Assembly: GCF_042477335.2 (NCBI RefSeq)
Contig: NC_091262.1
Span: forward strand, 16,760,001-16,824,000
Direction of reading: 5' to 3'
Source of the DNA: Ovis canadensis
Lineage: Eukaryota; Chordata; Mammalia; Artiodactyla; Bovidae
Length of the DNA stretch: 64,000 bases
A program made the position numbers and the translations under genes. Positions 26,798-38,140 of this stretch are shown here, one piece after another (within the stretch, counting starts at the first letter, position 1; every line of letters begins with the position of its first letter). The notes beneath the pieces were generated by a model. The model worked only from the letters and a program-made list of their open reading frames with translations, was not told where the DNA came from and searched no databases.

Positions 26798-28160
26798 TCA
26801 AGCAAAATTATCCTTCCAAAAGGCAACTGAAGTAAAGGCATTCCTGGGTAAATAAAAATGGAGTAATTAATCTACAATAGACCTACTCAACAAGAAATAT
26901 CAAAGGAAGTATTTCAGGAGGAAAATAAATGATTGATGGTACTTGAATCCATACAAAGAAAGAAAATCCTTAAAAGTAATTACATAAGAAAATATAATAG
27001 AAAATATGAATATATTTTTAAATAGTTCTCAGCTCATTTTAAAAGATAGTTATTTGAAATAATAATTATAAAACTGCATTGTTGAGCTTATAAGCAAAAA
27101 TTTGTAAGGTAATAATACCATGATGGGTGAAGGACAGAGCCCTATATTGGAACAAAATTTATGTATACTTTTGAAACTAAATTAATAATAATCTGAACTA
27201 TGTTGTTTTTAGGTAGGATGCATGTTTAATCCCCATGCTATAAGAAAACAAGTAAAATCAAAAAAGAGTAAAGAATCCAACAAAGAAATTCAAGTGGTGC
27301 CCTAGAAGACAGCAGAAAAGGAATAACACAGGAACAAAGAAGATATAAGAAAACAAAAAGCAAAACAGGAGATGTAATTCAATCATATCAATGATTATGT
27401 TAAAAATGCACTTGGTAGTCCAATCAAAAGGTAGAGATAGACTAAATTTTACAAAATGATTCCCCTGTAGGCTGTCAATAAGAGACAGATTTCAGATTTA
27501 AAGGCACAAATAGGTTGAAAGTAAAAAGATGAAAAAGATACACCATGCATGCATACAGAAACCAAGACTGCTGGAATGATTATACTGATATAAAAAAAAA
27601 AAACCCACAACTTTAATATAAGAGTATTACTAGAGACAAAAAGGACATTTTATAGCAATAAAACCATCAGTTCATCAGGAACATCTAAAAATTCAAAGCA
27701 GATCCACACCTAAGGACACAGTCCCAAAATATATGAAGCAAAAAATGACAGAACTGAAAGGAGAAATAGACATTGCAACAATAATAGTTGAAAACATTAA
27801 TGCTCCTCCACTCTCAGAAACTGATAGGGCAATTGGACAGAAATTCAACATGGAGCCAGAAGACAAGAAGAGTACTACTGACCAATCCGACTTCCCTGCT
27901 ATGAATAGAACATTCCACCCAGCAACAGCAGAACAGACACACCTTCTTTACAAGTGCGCCTGTGCTATTCTCCAGGATAGAGCACTTTTTGAGCCATGAA
28001 AGAAATCTAAATACACTTTAAAAGATTAAAATCATATCACGTACATTCTCAAAACATAACGAGAGTAAATAAGGAATTCATTGTTCAAACTAGGACACTT
28101 ATAAGAGGACTCAAAACTGATAATTACACCATGCAAACAGGCATAAATCACAACTGACTG

Positions 28161-29381
28161 AAGCAAATTGAGACTTGTGTTCATTCTCCCTTGGGCTGGG
28201 AATCCACTATTGAGTTCCTACAGTTCCCAATTCCTCTGCTAACCCTAACCCTACAGACTTTGTCTGCAGCACCTTTTGCAGATGAGTTTGAACTGGGGCA
28301 TTTCAGAAAACGTGCACCTTACTTTCAAATGAGTTAATTTTAAATTCCACTATGCCCCATCACTATTTTAAGCCATTTCAAAAACATAGTTTGAATCAGA
28401 ATTTTTTTATTTTTTTTTCTTGACTCCACATGACAAAAGGTGAGAGGGTGGGCTATGGGAACTCTTTAAGAAAAGCTTGGCTATTTTCTTTTGTTGCATA
28501 TAGCTACTGACTGTGTCTTGGCCTTGAGAATACCTCACATTTAAAATGGTTAATTTCTAATCTTAATTTCTTCCTGGAAGCTCCATGCTTTACTAGAAAC
28601 TATACCAAATCTTCAACATCCTAAAATTTTCACATGGTAAAAAAAGAGAAGGGAAAAGAAATATTTCCCACTTTTCCCACCTGTTGTTTTTGCTTACAGG
28701 AGTGAGTCAGTAGATCCTGATTGTATGGAGGGGTTTTCTTAGCAAAGTATTCTAACTGAAGTATCTGGGCATGAAAGAGGCAAAGGTAAGGCAAATTCTG
28801 GTCATTGGAAACCACTCTTCTGAACTCCTGAGCACTGTCTGTTAGAGGAAGTAGTTTGAATATTTTTGTGACCCCTTTGACATGATTTTATATTCTTCAG
28901 CAATAAACCAGAGGAGAAAACCTATAAGAGATATAGATACAGATTTATAAATATATAGATGTATGTGACTGACATACATCAGTATTGCTCACACACTGCA
29001 GGACCTAGCTAGGCAAGTTCAAAGTCTACAGAGCAGGCCGTTAGGAAGCAACCATCAGGAGCAGGCTGGGACTCCAGGGAGGATGTTGCCCACAGGTGGG
29101 AATCTTTTCTCTTTCTCAGTTTCTCTCTCTCTCTCTCTCCAGAAAGTCTCAATCCAGTTTTCAAGGCTTTACACCTGATTAGGTATAAGGCCCACTGAGG
29201 AAAATGTCCTTAACTTGAAGTCAGTTGATTAGGGATTTTAATTATACCTCCAAATTCCTTTACAATAGCACCTAGATTTATGCCTGTCTGATTAAATAAT
29301 TGGGGGCAGTAGCCTAACCAAGCTGACAAATCAAAATGCCACTTACAGTCTTCCCCTCATCAACTTGGCACCCATGTACAT
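28161..29381. other. Intergenic unique sequence
   Basis: No gene or clear repeat was recognised. A (TC)n tract occurs near 29120-29140 and AT-rich sequence at 28930-28970. Confidence 0.6.
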
Positions 29382-29521
29382 CTCTTATACCATATTTAAT
29401 CTCCAAATAAAGACAGTAACAAAGTTGTATTTCTGCCTAAAATGATGCAACTAACCTACCTACATTTTAGTAACTTTGTTATTGTCTTTATTTGGAGATT
29501 AAGTAAATATGGTTTAAAGAG
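29382..29521. repeat. Imperfect inverted repeat, arms about 45 bp
   Basis: The left arm 29382-29426 and right arm 29472-29521 are reverse complements over the core AACTTTGTTA(C/T)TGTCTTTATTTGGAGATTAA, with a 3-bp insertion in the right arm and a spacer of about 45 bp. An AACTAACCTACCTACA motif lies in the spacer (29449) and again just after the right arm (29534). The RNA would form a long hairpin. Confidence 0.9.
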
Positions 29522-29550
29522 GTGTGTATGATACAACTAACCTACCTACA

Positions 29551-29752
29551 GAGGCTTCCCAGGTGGCACAGGAGTAAAGCATCCACCTGCAATGCAAGAG
29601 GCTCAGGTTTGGTCCCTGGGTCAGGAAGATCCCCTGGAGGAGGAGAGGACAACCCACTCTGGAATTCTTGCCCAGAGAATCTCATGAACAGAGGAGCCTG
29701 GCAGGCTACAGTCCATGGGGTCACAAAGAGACAGACATGACTGAGGACACAT
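29551..29752 (+). mobile_element. Bov-tA SINE
   Basis: GAGGCTTCCCAGGTGGCACA, AGGAAGATCCCCTGGAGGAG and GTCACAAAGAGACAGACATG mark a full element. Similar CTACCTACAG and CATACCTACAA sequences flank it. Confidence 0.93.
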
Positions 29753-30040
29753 GTATGTAACATACCTACAACCCAAAACATGCTAACACTTTCTCCAGAA
29801 GAGAACACGAAGTCTTTGAGTACTGTTCACTTATCCTTTGGTATCTTATAACCTAAATAATGAGACATAAAATTAACTATTATTGACATTGTTTATATTA
29901 GATATGGGGATAATATAGGGAAGAAAACAACAATATTTTTTATATACACAGAAGCATATTTATACCAAAATAAAGAAGAAATATTCATACTGTTAGACCA
30001 ATTTTTTAAACTGGTCACATCATTATAACTAGTATTTACA
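29753..30040. other. Intergenic AT-rich sequence
   Basis: No gene or clear repeat recognised. Confidence 0.5.
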
Positions 30041-30514
30041 AATGCCACCTTCCACTAATCATTTCATATTCACTTTACCCTCAGCAAACATTTCCGTTGG
30101 TGATGGTGTTTTGCCTGACAGGCTGACCCAGATGCATTCTGGTGAGTTTCTGCTGAATTGTTGAAGCTCTTTATCACAGAACATGAAAATACTAAAAGCC
30201 TCCTTAGGAGATCTCCTGCATCCCAGACATACTCTTCCTAACCTCTGTTGTGGAGCAGCACTCCAATTTCCCTGTGGTTGTCAGGGTTAATCACCAAGCC
30301 AGCAGAGTCGATTTCTTGTTTGGCCTGTAGATTCAGATGCCTGAGCTCCAAATGGATGGCCAGTCTTATTCTGTTTTCAGTGGAATCCTTGTCATGTCCC
30401 CAGGTGGAAACACTCCACTCTTTGGAACTGAGACCTCTAGACCAGCAGAGTATAAGATCAAGGAGATAGGAACCAGAACTTTTCTAGGCATTGCCACTTG
30501 GCTGGTGTCATAGG

Positions 30515-30925
30515 TGAGTTTTCAAAGGATGCTGTAACTAATTACCATAGAGTGGATGGTTGAAACAACAAACATTCCTTTCACAAAATTCTGGAGGATG
30601 GCAGGTCCAAGGTCAAGGTAGACCCTGTGTCTGACAAGGGCCCGGTTTCCAGTCTTCAAATGGTGGTCTTCCTGTTTTATCCTCACACGGGAGAGAGCAG
30701 AGACAGAGAAAGCAAGCTCTCAGGAGTCTCTTCCTGAGGGCACTAACCCTATCGGCACTAACCCTGAGGGCACTAACTCTGAGGGCACTAACCCTGAGGG
30801 CACTAACCCTGAGGGCACTAACTCACTACTCATTTCACACTCACGTGTCACACTCACAGCACAAAAGCCCGGTTTCCCAATACCATCACAGGGGGACCTT
30901 GGCATGTCAACATATACCTTTGGGA
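30515..30925 (+). repeat. Ancient interspersed repeat within ERV-L relic
   Basis: GATGCTGTAACTAATTACCA, ATTCTGGAGGATGGCAGGTC, GAGAGAGCAGAGACAGAGAA and AATACCATCACAGGGGGACC are the landmarks of the same old family as at 5.1 and 11.0 kb. It separates the two pol parts, so it probably inserted after the retrovirus. Confidence 0.6.
30733..30822. repeat. 15-bp tandem repeat, six units
   Basis: Unit CCTGAGGGCACTAAC. Unit 2 has CCTATCGG, unit 4 starts TCTG, and the others are identical. It grew from a single GGGCACTAA motif normally present in this old repeat family. On the minus strand it reads as repeats of the pentapeptide GLVPS, which has no coding meaning here. Confidence 0.97.
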
Positions 30926-31995
30926 GAAACATGGATATTCAGCTGAGAATACTAGGCCTCTGTTCTATCAAGAAGCCAGCTGGAGGATAAGGCAAAACAT
31001 AGTAAGACCAATGAAGTCCATGAGTTGGGCCCATTGTCACACTTTTTTTGTTATAAAATGAGTTCCTCGATCAGAGCAATGGTGTGTGGTGTATGGAATA
31101 ACACTGGGGTGGAAAAGGAATTCTCTAAGTCCATAGGAAGTGGTTTTGGCAAAAGAGTAACTGCATATCCAGAGTAAGCATCTCTTCCAGTAAGAGTGAA
31201 GTTGTACCCCTTTCGTGATGGAAGCACTCAAGTTTAACCCTCTGCCCACCAGGCTGCTCACCACGAGGAACCATGCCATTCTGGGGCCTCAGCACTGCTC
31301 TCTGCCGCTGGCAGACTGGGCCCTCAGCAGGGGCCGTAGCCAGGCCAGCTGAACTGAGGGAAGTCCGCGTTGCTAGGCTGAGGCAAAAACTCAGTCCCTG
31401 CTCCCATGGCACTTTGCTCATGAGGCCCACTGGGCTATGACAGGGTGGATAAAGAGGCTGACTAGCATCCCAAGCATGGGCCAAACTGTCTAGTTAACTA
31501 TTAAACCTCATCTCTGCTGAAGTCATTTGTTGGGGAGCATTCATAAAGGACACAGCTTCCTTCTGTGCACACAGAAAGGCCTCTCCACATACTCCTTCCT
31601 CAGGCTGCCCTTTCACCATCATTCCAACTGTGTTCTCTCCAAACCTTTGACCATCCAGCCACACCACTGGCCAAAGCCCATGACAATGAATAGACTCATA
31701 CCTCTAGACCTCTTTCCTTCTAGGCGAAACGGACGAGACATATTGTTCGAAGTTGTGTCGAATCAAAGGATGCCCCTTCTCCTTGTGCTTCAGGGGTGTC
31801 CCAGTAGAGCAGAAGCACTACTCTCTGCTTTCAGGTGCTGCCTGCATAGTGTGCAGAATCACCTGGAAACCAGGCTGGGGTCATTTTCCTTCACCCAACA
31901 GTTTGCAGGAATCACCCAGGAGGCCACAGCTGTGGCAGAGAGGCAGAATGTAAGAGTAGGCTCATGGCATTTGAGTCACCCCCTCTTCTGGAAGG

Positions 31996-32079
31996 GAAAG
32001 GTGATCAAGGTTTCTGTGGTGTAAATCATGACACAAGACTGAAGAGTGGATATGCCAGGGAGGGGGGGCGGGGTGGGAG
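31996..32079. other. Short spacer with G-run
   Basis: GGGAGGGGGGGCGGGGTGGG at 32060 is a G-rich tract with quadruplex potential. Otherwise nothing was recognised. Confidence 0.5.
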
Positions 32080-32325
32080 CACGTGGGTGTGGCTATAAAA
32101 GGACAACATGACAGACCTTAGTGGTGATGGAACTGTACAGTGTCTTGATATATCAGTGCCAATATCTTGCTTATGATATTGTACCATAGTTTTTTAAGTT
32201 GTTACTTTTGGAGGAAATTTAGGAAAAGTTATGTGGGATTTTTCTGCATCATTTTGACAAGTTCGTGTTGAATCTACAATTCTTTAATTTTTTAAAAATA
32301 AATTTAATTAAAAGTTACAGTGATT
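32080..32325 (+). mobile_element. Old L1 3' UTR fragment
   Basis: GTGTGGCTATAAAAGGACAA, TGGTGATGGAACTGTACAGT, GATATTGTACCATAGTTTTT and GAATCTACAATTCTTT are a typical old L1 3' end with an A-rich tail. Confidence 0.7.
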
Positions 32326-33959
32326 TTCAAAAAAATGCAGAGGGAAGAAAGACCAAAATAAAGTTAAACTGATACCTTCTCCATAGCATATGAAAGACCA
32401 GAGAACAATGAAAGCTAAGAGAAAATAACTTTCAAATTGAATTTTATACCCCGAATAACTATATTTTAAGAAGGAAAACACAGTGGTGACCTTTTTAGGT
32501 TTAAAAAATCTGAGGATGCCAAATGATCCTCATTAAAAGAAATTCTAGGCAGTGGAAGGAGATCCTAGAAAGAATCTTTGATATAAAAGAAAGAAATGTG
32601 AGCAAAAATGTTGCAAACATGCTGATAAACCCAAACTCACATTGAACACACAAAGCAATTAAAAATCACCTAGTGTGCATGAAGAAAATAAAAGATAAAC
32701 ATGAATTCCTGCATATACCAGAAAGCAGCTGCCTGATTAGAGTTAACATATTCTTGTGTGTTATGTTATACATGTAATATAAAATCGTATGTTATATAAT
32801 ACTTATTTTTGATGGAGTAAACCATTTGTAACTTAATCCTGGCAAGCCTCAGGGAACCTTTAATGTTTAATTGTGGATCCAAAATGAAAAGGCCGGAACG
32901 AGGACAGAAGTACAGGGCACAATCTTGAATGCTCTGACAGAGCACAAAGAATTATGCTGGTGAGCGGAGGAAGGAGGAAATGAAGGGAAAGGGGAAAATA
33001 GGGAAGAAGCAGAGAAAGGCGGAAATGAAGCTAGTCCATTGACTGCTGTAGAGACAGCAGGTAAAAGTCAGCATAGGGCATTCAAAACAGACAAACTGCT
33101 GAAAGGTTAGACAAGAAAAAGGATTACAAGCACCAGAACAAAACCACAAAACTTGCTGTGTTCCTAAACTGAAATCCAAAAACAGCAAAGAAGATATATA
33201 GAGAAAGATGAGACCTGGTACCAAATGAAGTTTTATCATAAAAGTGAAGAACTTACTCTTCTATCGAAAGGAAAATATTTTTAAATATGTTCATAAAGCA
33301 GAACTCAACTCTGCGATACAGAAAAACACACACACAGAAGCCAGCGATCAAAAAAGGCTAAAGAGAGTATCAGCAAAGATATATCGGCCAAATGAAAACT
33401 AGAAGGAAGCAGAGCTTGAAATCCTAACATCAGGCATGGTGACATTCAGTTATAAAGAGATTTAACACAACAAAACACATTTAAAAGCAAAGATACAACA
33501 GTTACAACACCTAGAAATACACCAAAAAGTATGGCCATCGCCCATACAAAGTAGAAATAATAGAAGATGAAAGGAGACCAATACATATACATACATATAT
33601 ACAATATATATACATGCATATATATGTATAAAGACTTTAATATTAGGATAAAATAAGGCAAGAGAAGAAAAAGTAAGTAAAGATACAAAAAAATTAAACA
33701 ACATAATGAGACCGGCCTTATGATTATTTTGACATTACATCTCATAATTAAGAATAGACTTCCTTTTCAAATTCACAAGGACCAGTCACAAAATTAATCT
33801 CGTATTAGTTTATTTAGTAATATTAACAAATATCAGTATATTTATAAAGTAGATTATATCTGATGATAACTCTGATGATAAAACTAGAAAATAAAAATAA
33901 AATTTTGAAAATCTCTTCCAACAGGAAATTAAAATTTTTTTCTATTAAATAACACAAGG
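32326..33959. other. A-rich intergenic interval, partly L1-like
   Basis: 32330-32730 (ATTTTATACCCCGAATAACT, TTCTAGGCAGTGGAAGGAGA) faintly resembles an old L1 non-coding part. The rest is A-rich on the + strand with many short T-rich frames on the other strand, and with ACATATATACA runs at 33580-33625. No gene was recognised. Confidence 0.45.
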
Positions 33960-34526
33960 TTGAAGGGAGATGCAAAAATTGTCAAAATTTCTAAAACTCA
34001 AAATTAATATGTAAAATTACACATAAAAATCTATGGTGTATATCTAAGGCACATCAAAAGAAAATTCATATTCTTAAACATTTATATCAATACAAATGAA
34101 AATTTGAAAAGAATTAAATTCCCACTCACAAATCTAGAAGTAGAACAATGAAACAAACCAAAAGAAAATGCAAGGTAAGTAAAATAAAGACAAAAAGCTA
34201 AATTTAATTGTATAGCACATATAAAAACAGTGGAAACAACTAATGAATCAAAAGTCTGGGGATTAACAAAATGAAATTTATAAGCCACTGAAGAAAAAAG
34301 GGAGTGACACACACAATATAAGAAACAAATTACATAAAACCAAGAAAAGCAAGCAGCAGTCATAAAAGACTACTTAGCACACCTTTGTTCAGCAACATTG
34401 AAACATAGATGAAATGGACAGTTTCTTGGAGGAAATAAAGTTTACTGAAATTGACCCCATTACAGATATAAAGTTAAGGAGGTCAAATTGCCATGGAAGA
34501 AAAAAAGAGAACTTTATCAAAGAAAC

Positions 34527-34528
<2 letters not shown>

Positions 34529-34562
<34 letters not shown>
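34529..34562. repeat. (CA)n microsatellite
   Basis: About 17 CA units inside the ancient L1. Confidence 0.97.
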
Positions 34563-34565
<3 letters not shown>

Positions 34566-35256
34566 ACATATAAAGGGCCCAGATGTCTTCATAGGATTTC
34601 ACTAGCCTTTTGGAGACCTTAGAGCTTCAATTTAAATAAATTAAGAACATGGAAAATGAAGAAAAACTTCTCAGTTTATTTTCAATTGTGGAAGAATTAT
34701 TCAATATTAGGAAATTTAACAATTTAATTCCATTATTAATCATCTATGGGAAACATTTGATTAACTCCACTGATGCTACATATATGACAAATTTCAATAT
34801 TAATTTCTGATTTGTTTAAAAAAACACTCAGTAATAATTATTTATGGGCATGTCTTCTTTCTCCTTCTGTTTGTCTCTCTCTCTGTCTCATTAAGAGACC
34901 GTAAAGACTTTTTCACTGTGATTTGAAATAAGAAATTTCCTCCACTACTTCCTCTATTCTTTATCATCAAACTTAAATTATTAGCTCCTGGAATTAGACA
35001 AAAATGAAATACTGAAATCATAAAATTGGATGACATTGAAGTAAATCTACCTCTATTTGTAGATACTGTGATAAAAACTGGAGAACACTAGAGAATCAGT
35101 GAGCAATTAACTCAGACATCAGGAGAATTCAGAGGCAAGTAGGCTATAAAAGTAATATAAAATAACAGAAACATTTATATGCATGAATAATAACTAATTT
35201 CTATAATATATATGATAAAGTATTTAAAAATAGTAAGGTGAAGTTGAAATTTTGAC

Positions 35257-35472
35257 TTCCCAGGTGGCTCAGTGGTAAAGAATCCATCTGCCAATGCAGG
35301 ATACGCAGGAGACTTGAGGTCAGTCCCTGGGTCAGGAATATCCCCTGGAGGAGGAAATGGCAACCCACTCCAGTATTCTTGCCCAGGAAATTCCATGGAC
35401 AATGGAGCCTGGTGGGCTAGAGTCCATCGGGTTGCTAAGAGCTGGGCATGACTGAGCAACTGAGCACAAAGT
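35257..35472 (+). mobile_element. Bov-tA SINE
   Basis: GACTTCCCAGGTGGCTCAGT to GAGCAACTGAGCACAAAG, full length, inserted in the ancient L1. Confidence 0.93.
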
Positions 35473-36053
35473 TAAACTTTTGAATAAGTAGTGTGTGGAG
35501 ATCTGGATAACCAGCTGGAAAATGTCAAAATAGCAACACGCCTCACATAATACATCAGAATGTACTCCAAATGGATTGGAGATATAACTATATAAGTGAT
35601 CAGAGTAAATCATGAGTGAATGTTTTTATAACTTGAGTGTGTGGGGAAGGTTTCCACCTATTAGTTATTTATGTATTTAAATAGAGATGCAATAAAATAC
35701 TGATAAATTTGACTACAGGAGAATATTTTAAATTTGCAGGATGAGAAAAATACAAACAAATCAAATGAAAAACGACAAATGGGAAGAAATTACTTTCAAC
35801 ATATACTACAGAAATCAGAAAAGCTCAAAATTTGAGGACAACATATGAAGAAATCTTACACAAAAAAGTGCAAGGGCATGAAAAGATAATTTCCTAAAAT
35901 AGAAATTAGCCACAAATATTTTAAAATGTTCAAAACTACTCATAATAAGAAAAATGAAAATTAGAACTATGTTGAGCTATTTCTCACCTCTAAGTTCAAA
36001 ACAATGATATTTTAAAACAATTAGATCTTGTTTTCTTCTTGTTTTCTAAATAT

Positions 36054-36225
36054 TGTTGTTGTTCAGTTGTTAAGTCTTGTCCAACTCTTTTTGTGATCTT
36101 ATGTACTGCAGCATTCCAGCTTCCCTGTCCTCCACTATCTCCTGTAGTTTGCTCAAGTTCATGTCCATTGAGTAAATGATGCTATCTAACCATCTTATCC
36201 ACTGCCACCCTCTTCTTCTTTTGCC
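36054..36225 (-). mobile_element. BovB LINE 3' end fragment, diverged
   Basis: Complement of the BovB tail (GTTCAGTTGTTAAGTCTTGT, TTGCTCAAGTTCATGTCCAT, ACCATCTTATCCACTGCCAC). More diverged than the other copies. Confidence 0.8.
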
Positions 36226-36561
36226 TAAAATTTTATAAATATTGTTTTTAATTAAAAGAAACCAGGGAGAAAGTGTGACTTAAGGGCTGAGAAAAGGAAA
36301 TTATGAGTCAGCCTGGAAAAACCCCTTGTACAAGAAAGTAAGGATATGCTCAAAAATAGATACCATCAGAAAATTACTGGAGCTAATCAGTGAATTTAGC
36401 AAAATTTCAGGATACAAAATCAATGAATAGAAATCACTTGCATTCCTATATACTATCAATGAAAAATCAAAAAAGAGAAATTAAGGAAGCAATCCTATTC
36501 ACAATTGTAAAAAAAAAAAAAGTATAAAATATCTAGGAATAAACCTACCTAAGGAAACAAA

Positions 36562-37592
36562 TTCTGCAAGAGATGGGAATACCACACCACCTTACCTGCC
36601 TCCTGAAAAATCTGTATGCAGGTCAAGAAGCAACAGTTAGAAAAGGACATGGAACAACAGACTGGTTCCATCATGGGAAAGGAGTATGTCAAGGCTGTAT
36701 CTAGTCATTCTGCTTATTTAACTTATATGTAAAGTACATCATGCAAAATGCTGGGCTGGATGAAGCATAAGTTGGAATCAAGATTGCCAGGAGAAATATC
36801 AATAACCTCAGATATGCAAATGACACCACCCTTATGGCAGAAAGAGAAGAGGAACTAAAGAGTCTCTTGATGAAGGCAAAAGAGGAGAGTGAAAAAGCTG
36901 GCTTAAAACTCAACATTCAAAAAACTAACATCATGGCATCTGGTCCCATCAGTTCAATACAAATAGATGGGGAAACAATGGAAACAGTGACAAACTTTGT
37001 TTTCTTTGGCTCCAAAATCACTGCAGATGGTGACTGCAGCTGTGAAATTAAAAGATGCTTGCTCCCTGGAAGAAAAGCTATGACCAACCTAGACAGCATA
37101 TTAAAAAGCAGAGACATTACTTTGCCAACAAAGGTCCGTCTAGTCAAAGCTATGATTTTTCCAGTAGTCATGTATGGATGTGAGAGTTGGACTATAAAGG
37201 AAGCTAAGGGCTGAAGAATTGATGCTTTTGAACTGTGGTGTTGGAGAAGACTCTTGAGAGTCCCTTGGATTGCAACGAGATCCAAACAGTCCATCCTAAA
37301 GGACATCAGTCCTGAATATTCATTGGAAGGACTGATGCTGAAGCTGAAGCTCCAATAGTTTGGCCACCTAATGTGAAGAACTGACTCATTGGACAAGACC
37401 CTGATGCTGGGAAAGACTGAAGGCAGGAGGAGAAGGGGGTGACAGAGGATGAGATGGTTGGATGACAACACCGACTCTATGGACATGAGTTTGAGCAAGC
37501 TCTGGGAGTTGCTGATGGACAGGGAGGCCTGGTGTGCTGTAGTCCATGGGGTCGCAAAGAATCAGACATGACTAAGCAACTGATTTGAACTG
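36562..37592 (+). mobile_element. BovB LINE inserted in L1 (first)
   Basis: It starts within ORF2 (AAGAGATGGGAATACCACAC), passes a degraded YADD-type region (CAAATGACACCACCC; the usual GATGAC is GACACC) and the C-terminal frame 36834-37214, and ends GACATGACTAAGCAACTGAT. Near-identical AAGGAAACAAA (36551-36561) and AAGGAGACAAA (37593-37603) flank it as target duplications. Non-functional. Confidence 0.93.
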
Positions 37593-38140
37593 AAGGAGAC
37601 AAAAGAACCATATACAGAAAATTATAAGACACTGATGAAAGAAACCAAAGACAATATAAACAGATGGAGAGATATTTCATGTTCCTGGGTAGGAAAAATC
37701 AATATTAAGAAAATGATTATTCTACCAAATGCAATCTACAGATTCAATGTGATCCCTATCAAATTACCAATGGCATTTTTCACAGAACTAGAACAAAAAT
37801 TTTCACAATTCATATGGAAACACAAAAGGTCCTGAATAGCCAAAGCAATCTTGAGAAGGAGGAATGGAGCTAGAGAAATCAACCATCCTGACTTCAGACT
37901 ATACTACAAAGTTGCAGTCATCAAGACAGTATGGTACTGGCACAAAAACTGAAACATAGACCAATGGAATAAGTGAGAAAGCCCAGATATAAACCCACAC
38001 ACTTACGAGGAACTTATCTTTGACAAAGAAGGCAAGAACATACAATGGAGAAAAGACAGACTCATCAATAAGAGGTGCTGGGAAAACTGAAGAGTCACAT
38101 ATGAAAGAATGAAATTAAAACACTTCCTAACGCCATACAC

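Larger units (their letters stand above)
24405..28160 (+). mobile_element. Ancient L1, 5' region to ORF2 endonuclease region, heavily interrupted
   Basis: Pieces at 24405-24860, 25075-25560, 25795-25905, 26820-27270 and 27270-28160 follow the order of an old mammalian L1: a 5' region (CTCCACAGAGAAGCTTTATT, GGGCTGTGATGTAAGCTGGG), an inner non-coding part (AGGCAACTGAAGTAAAGGCA, ACTTGAATCCATACAAAGAA), then ORF2 start (CAATCAAAAGGTAGAGATAG, AGATTTAAAGGCACAAATAG) and endonuclease-region remnants (GGACATTTTATAGCAATAAA, GAAAGGAGAAATAGAC). No frame longer than 90 codons is left. At least five younger elements sit inside it. Confidence 0.7.
30050..31995 (-). mobile_element. Endogenous retrovirus ERV-L pol relic (integrase to dUTPase region)
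   Basis: Read on the minus strand, 30945-31995 follows the integrase end of ERV-L pol. It includes a degraded integrase-core block with SDRGTHF near 31080 (the second catalytic Asp context). 30050-30480 follows the downstream part, known in ERV-L to hold a dUTPase-like domain (LLHN, EEYVWDAGD and similar blocks near 30210-30260). Both parts have the same orientation and the gene order of ERV-L. The frame is broken by several stops and shifts, no gag, env or LTR was recognised, and another old repeat lies in the middle. It is a dead fossil with no coding potential. Confidence 0.75.
33960..36020 (+). mobile_element. Ancient L1 ORF2 relic
   Basis: Decayed ORF2 sequence on the + strand: a block resembling GATGAAATGGACAGTTTCTT at 34408, then TTTGTAGATACTGTGATAAA at 35057 (the degraded reverse-transcriptase FADD-type box) and AACTACTCATAATAAG at 35933. 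It is interrupted by a (CA)n tract and a Bov-tA. No frame survives. Confidence 0.6.

Noticed and set aside
27733..27999. 88-codon frame as a possible novel gene
   Set aside because: It is the decayed endonuclease region of an ancient L1 ORF2.
30720..30932. Repeated GLVPS peptide on the minus strand
   Set aside because: Translation of a 15-bp DNA repeat inside an old transposon.
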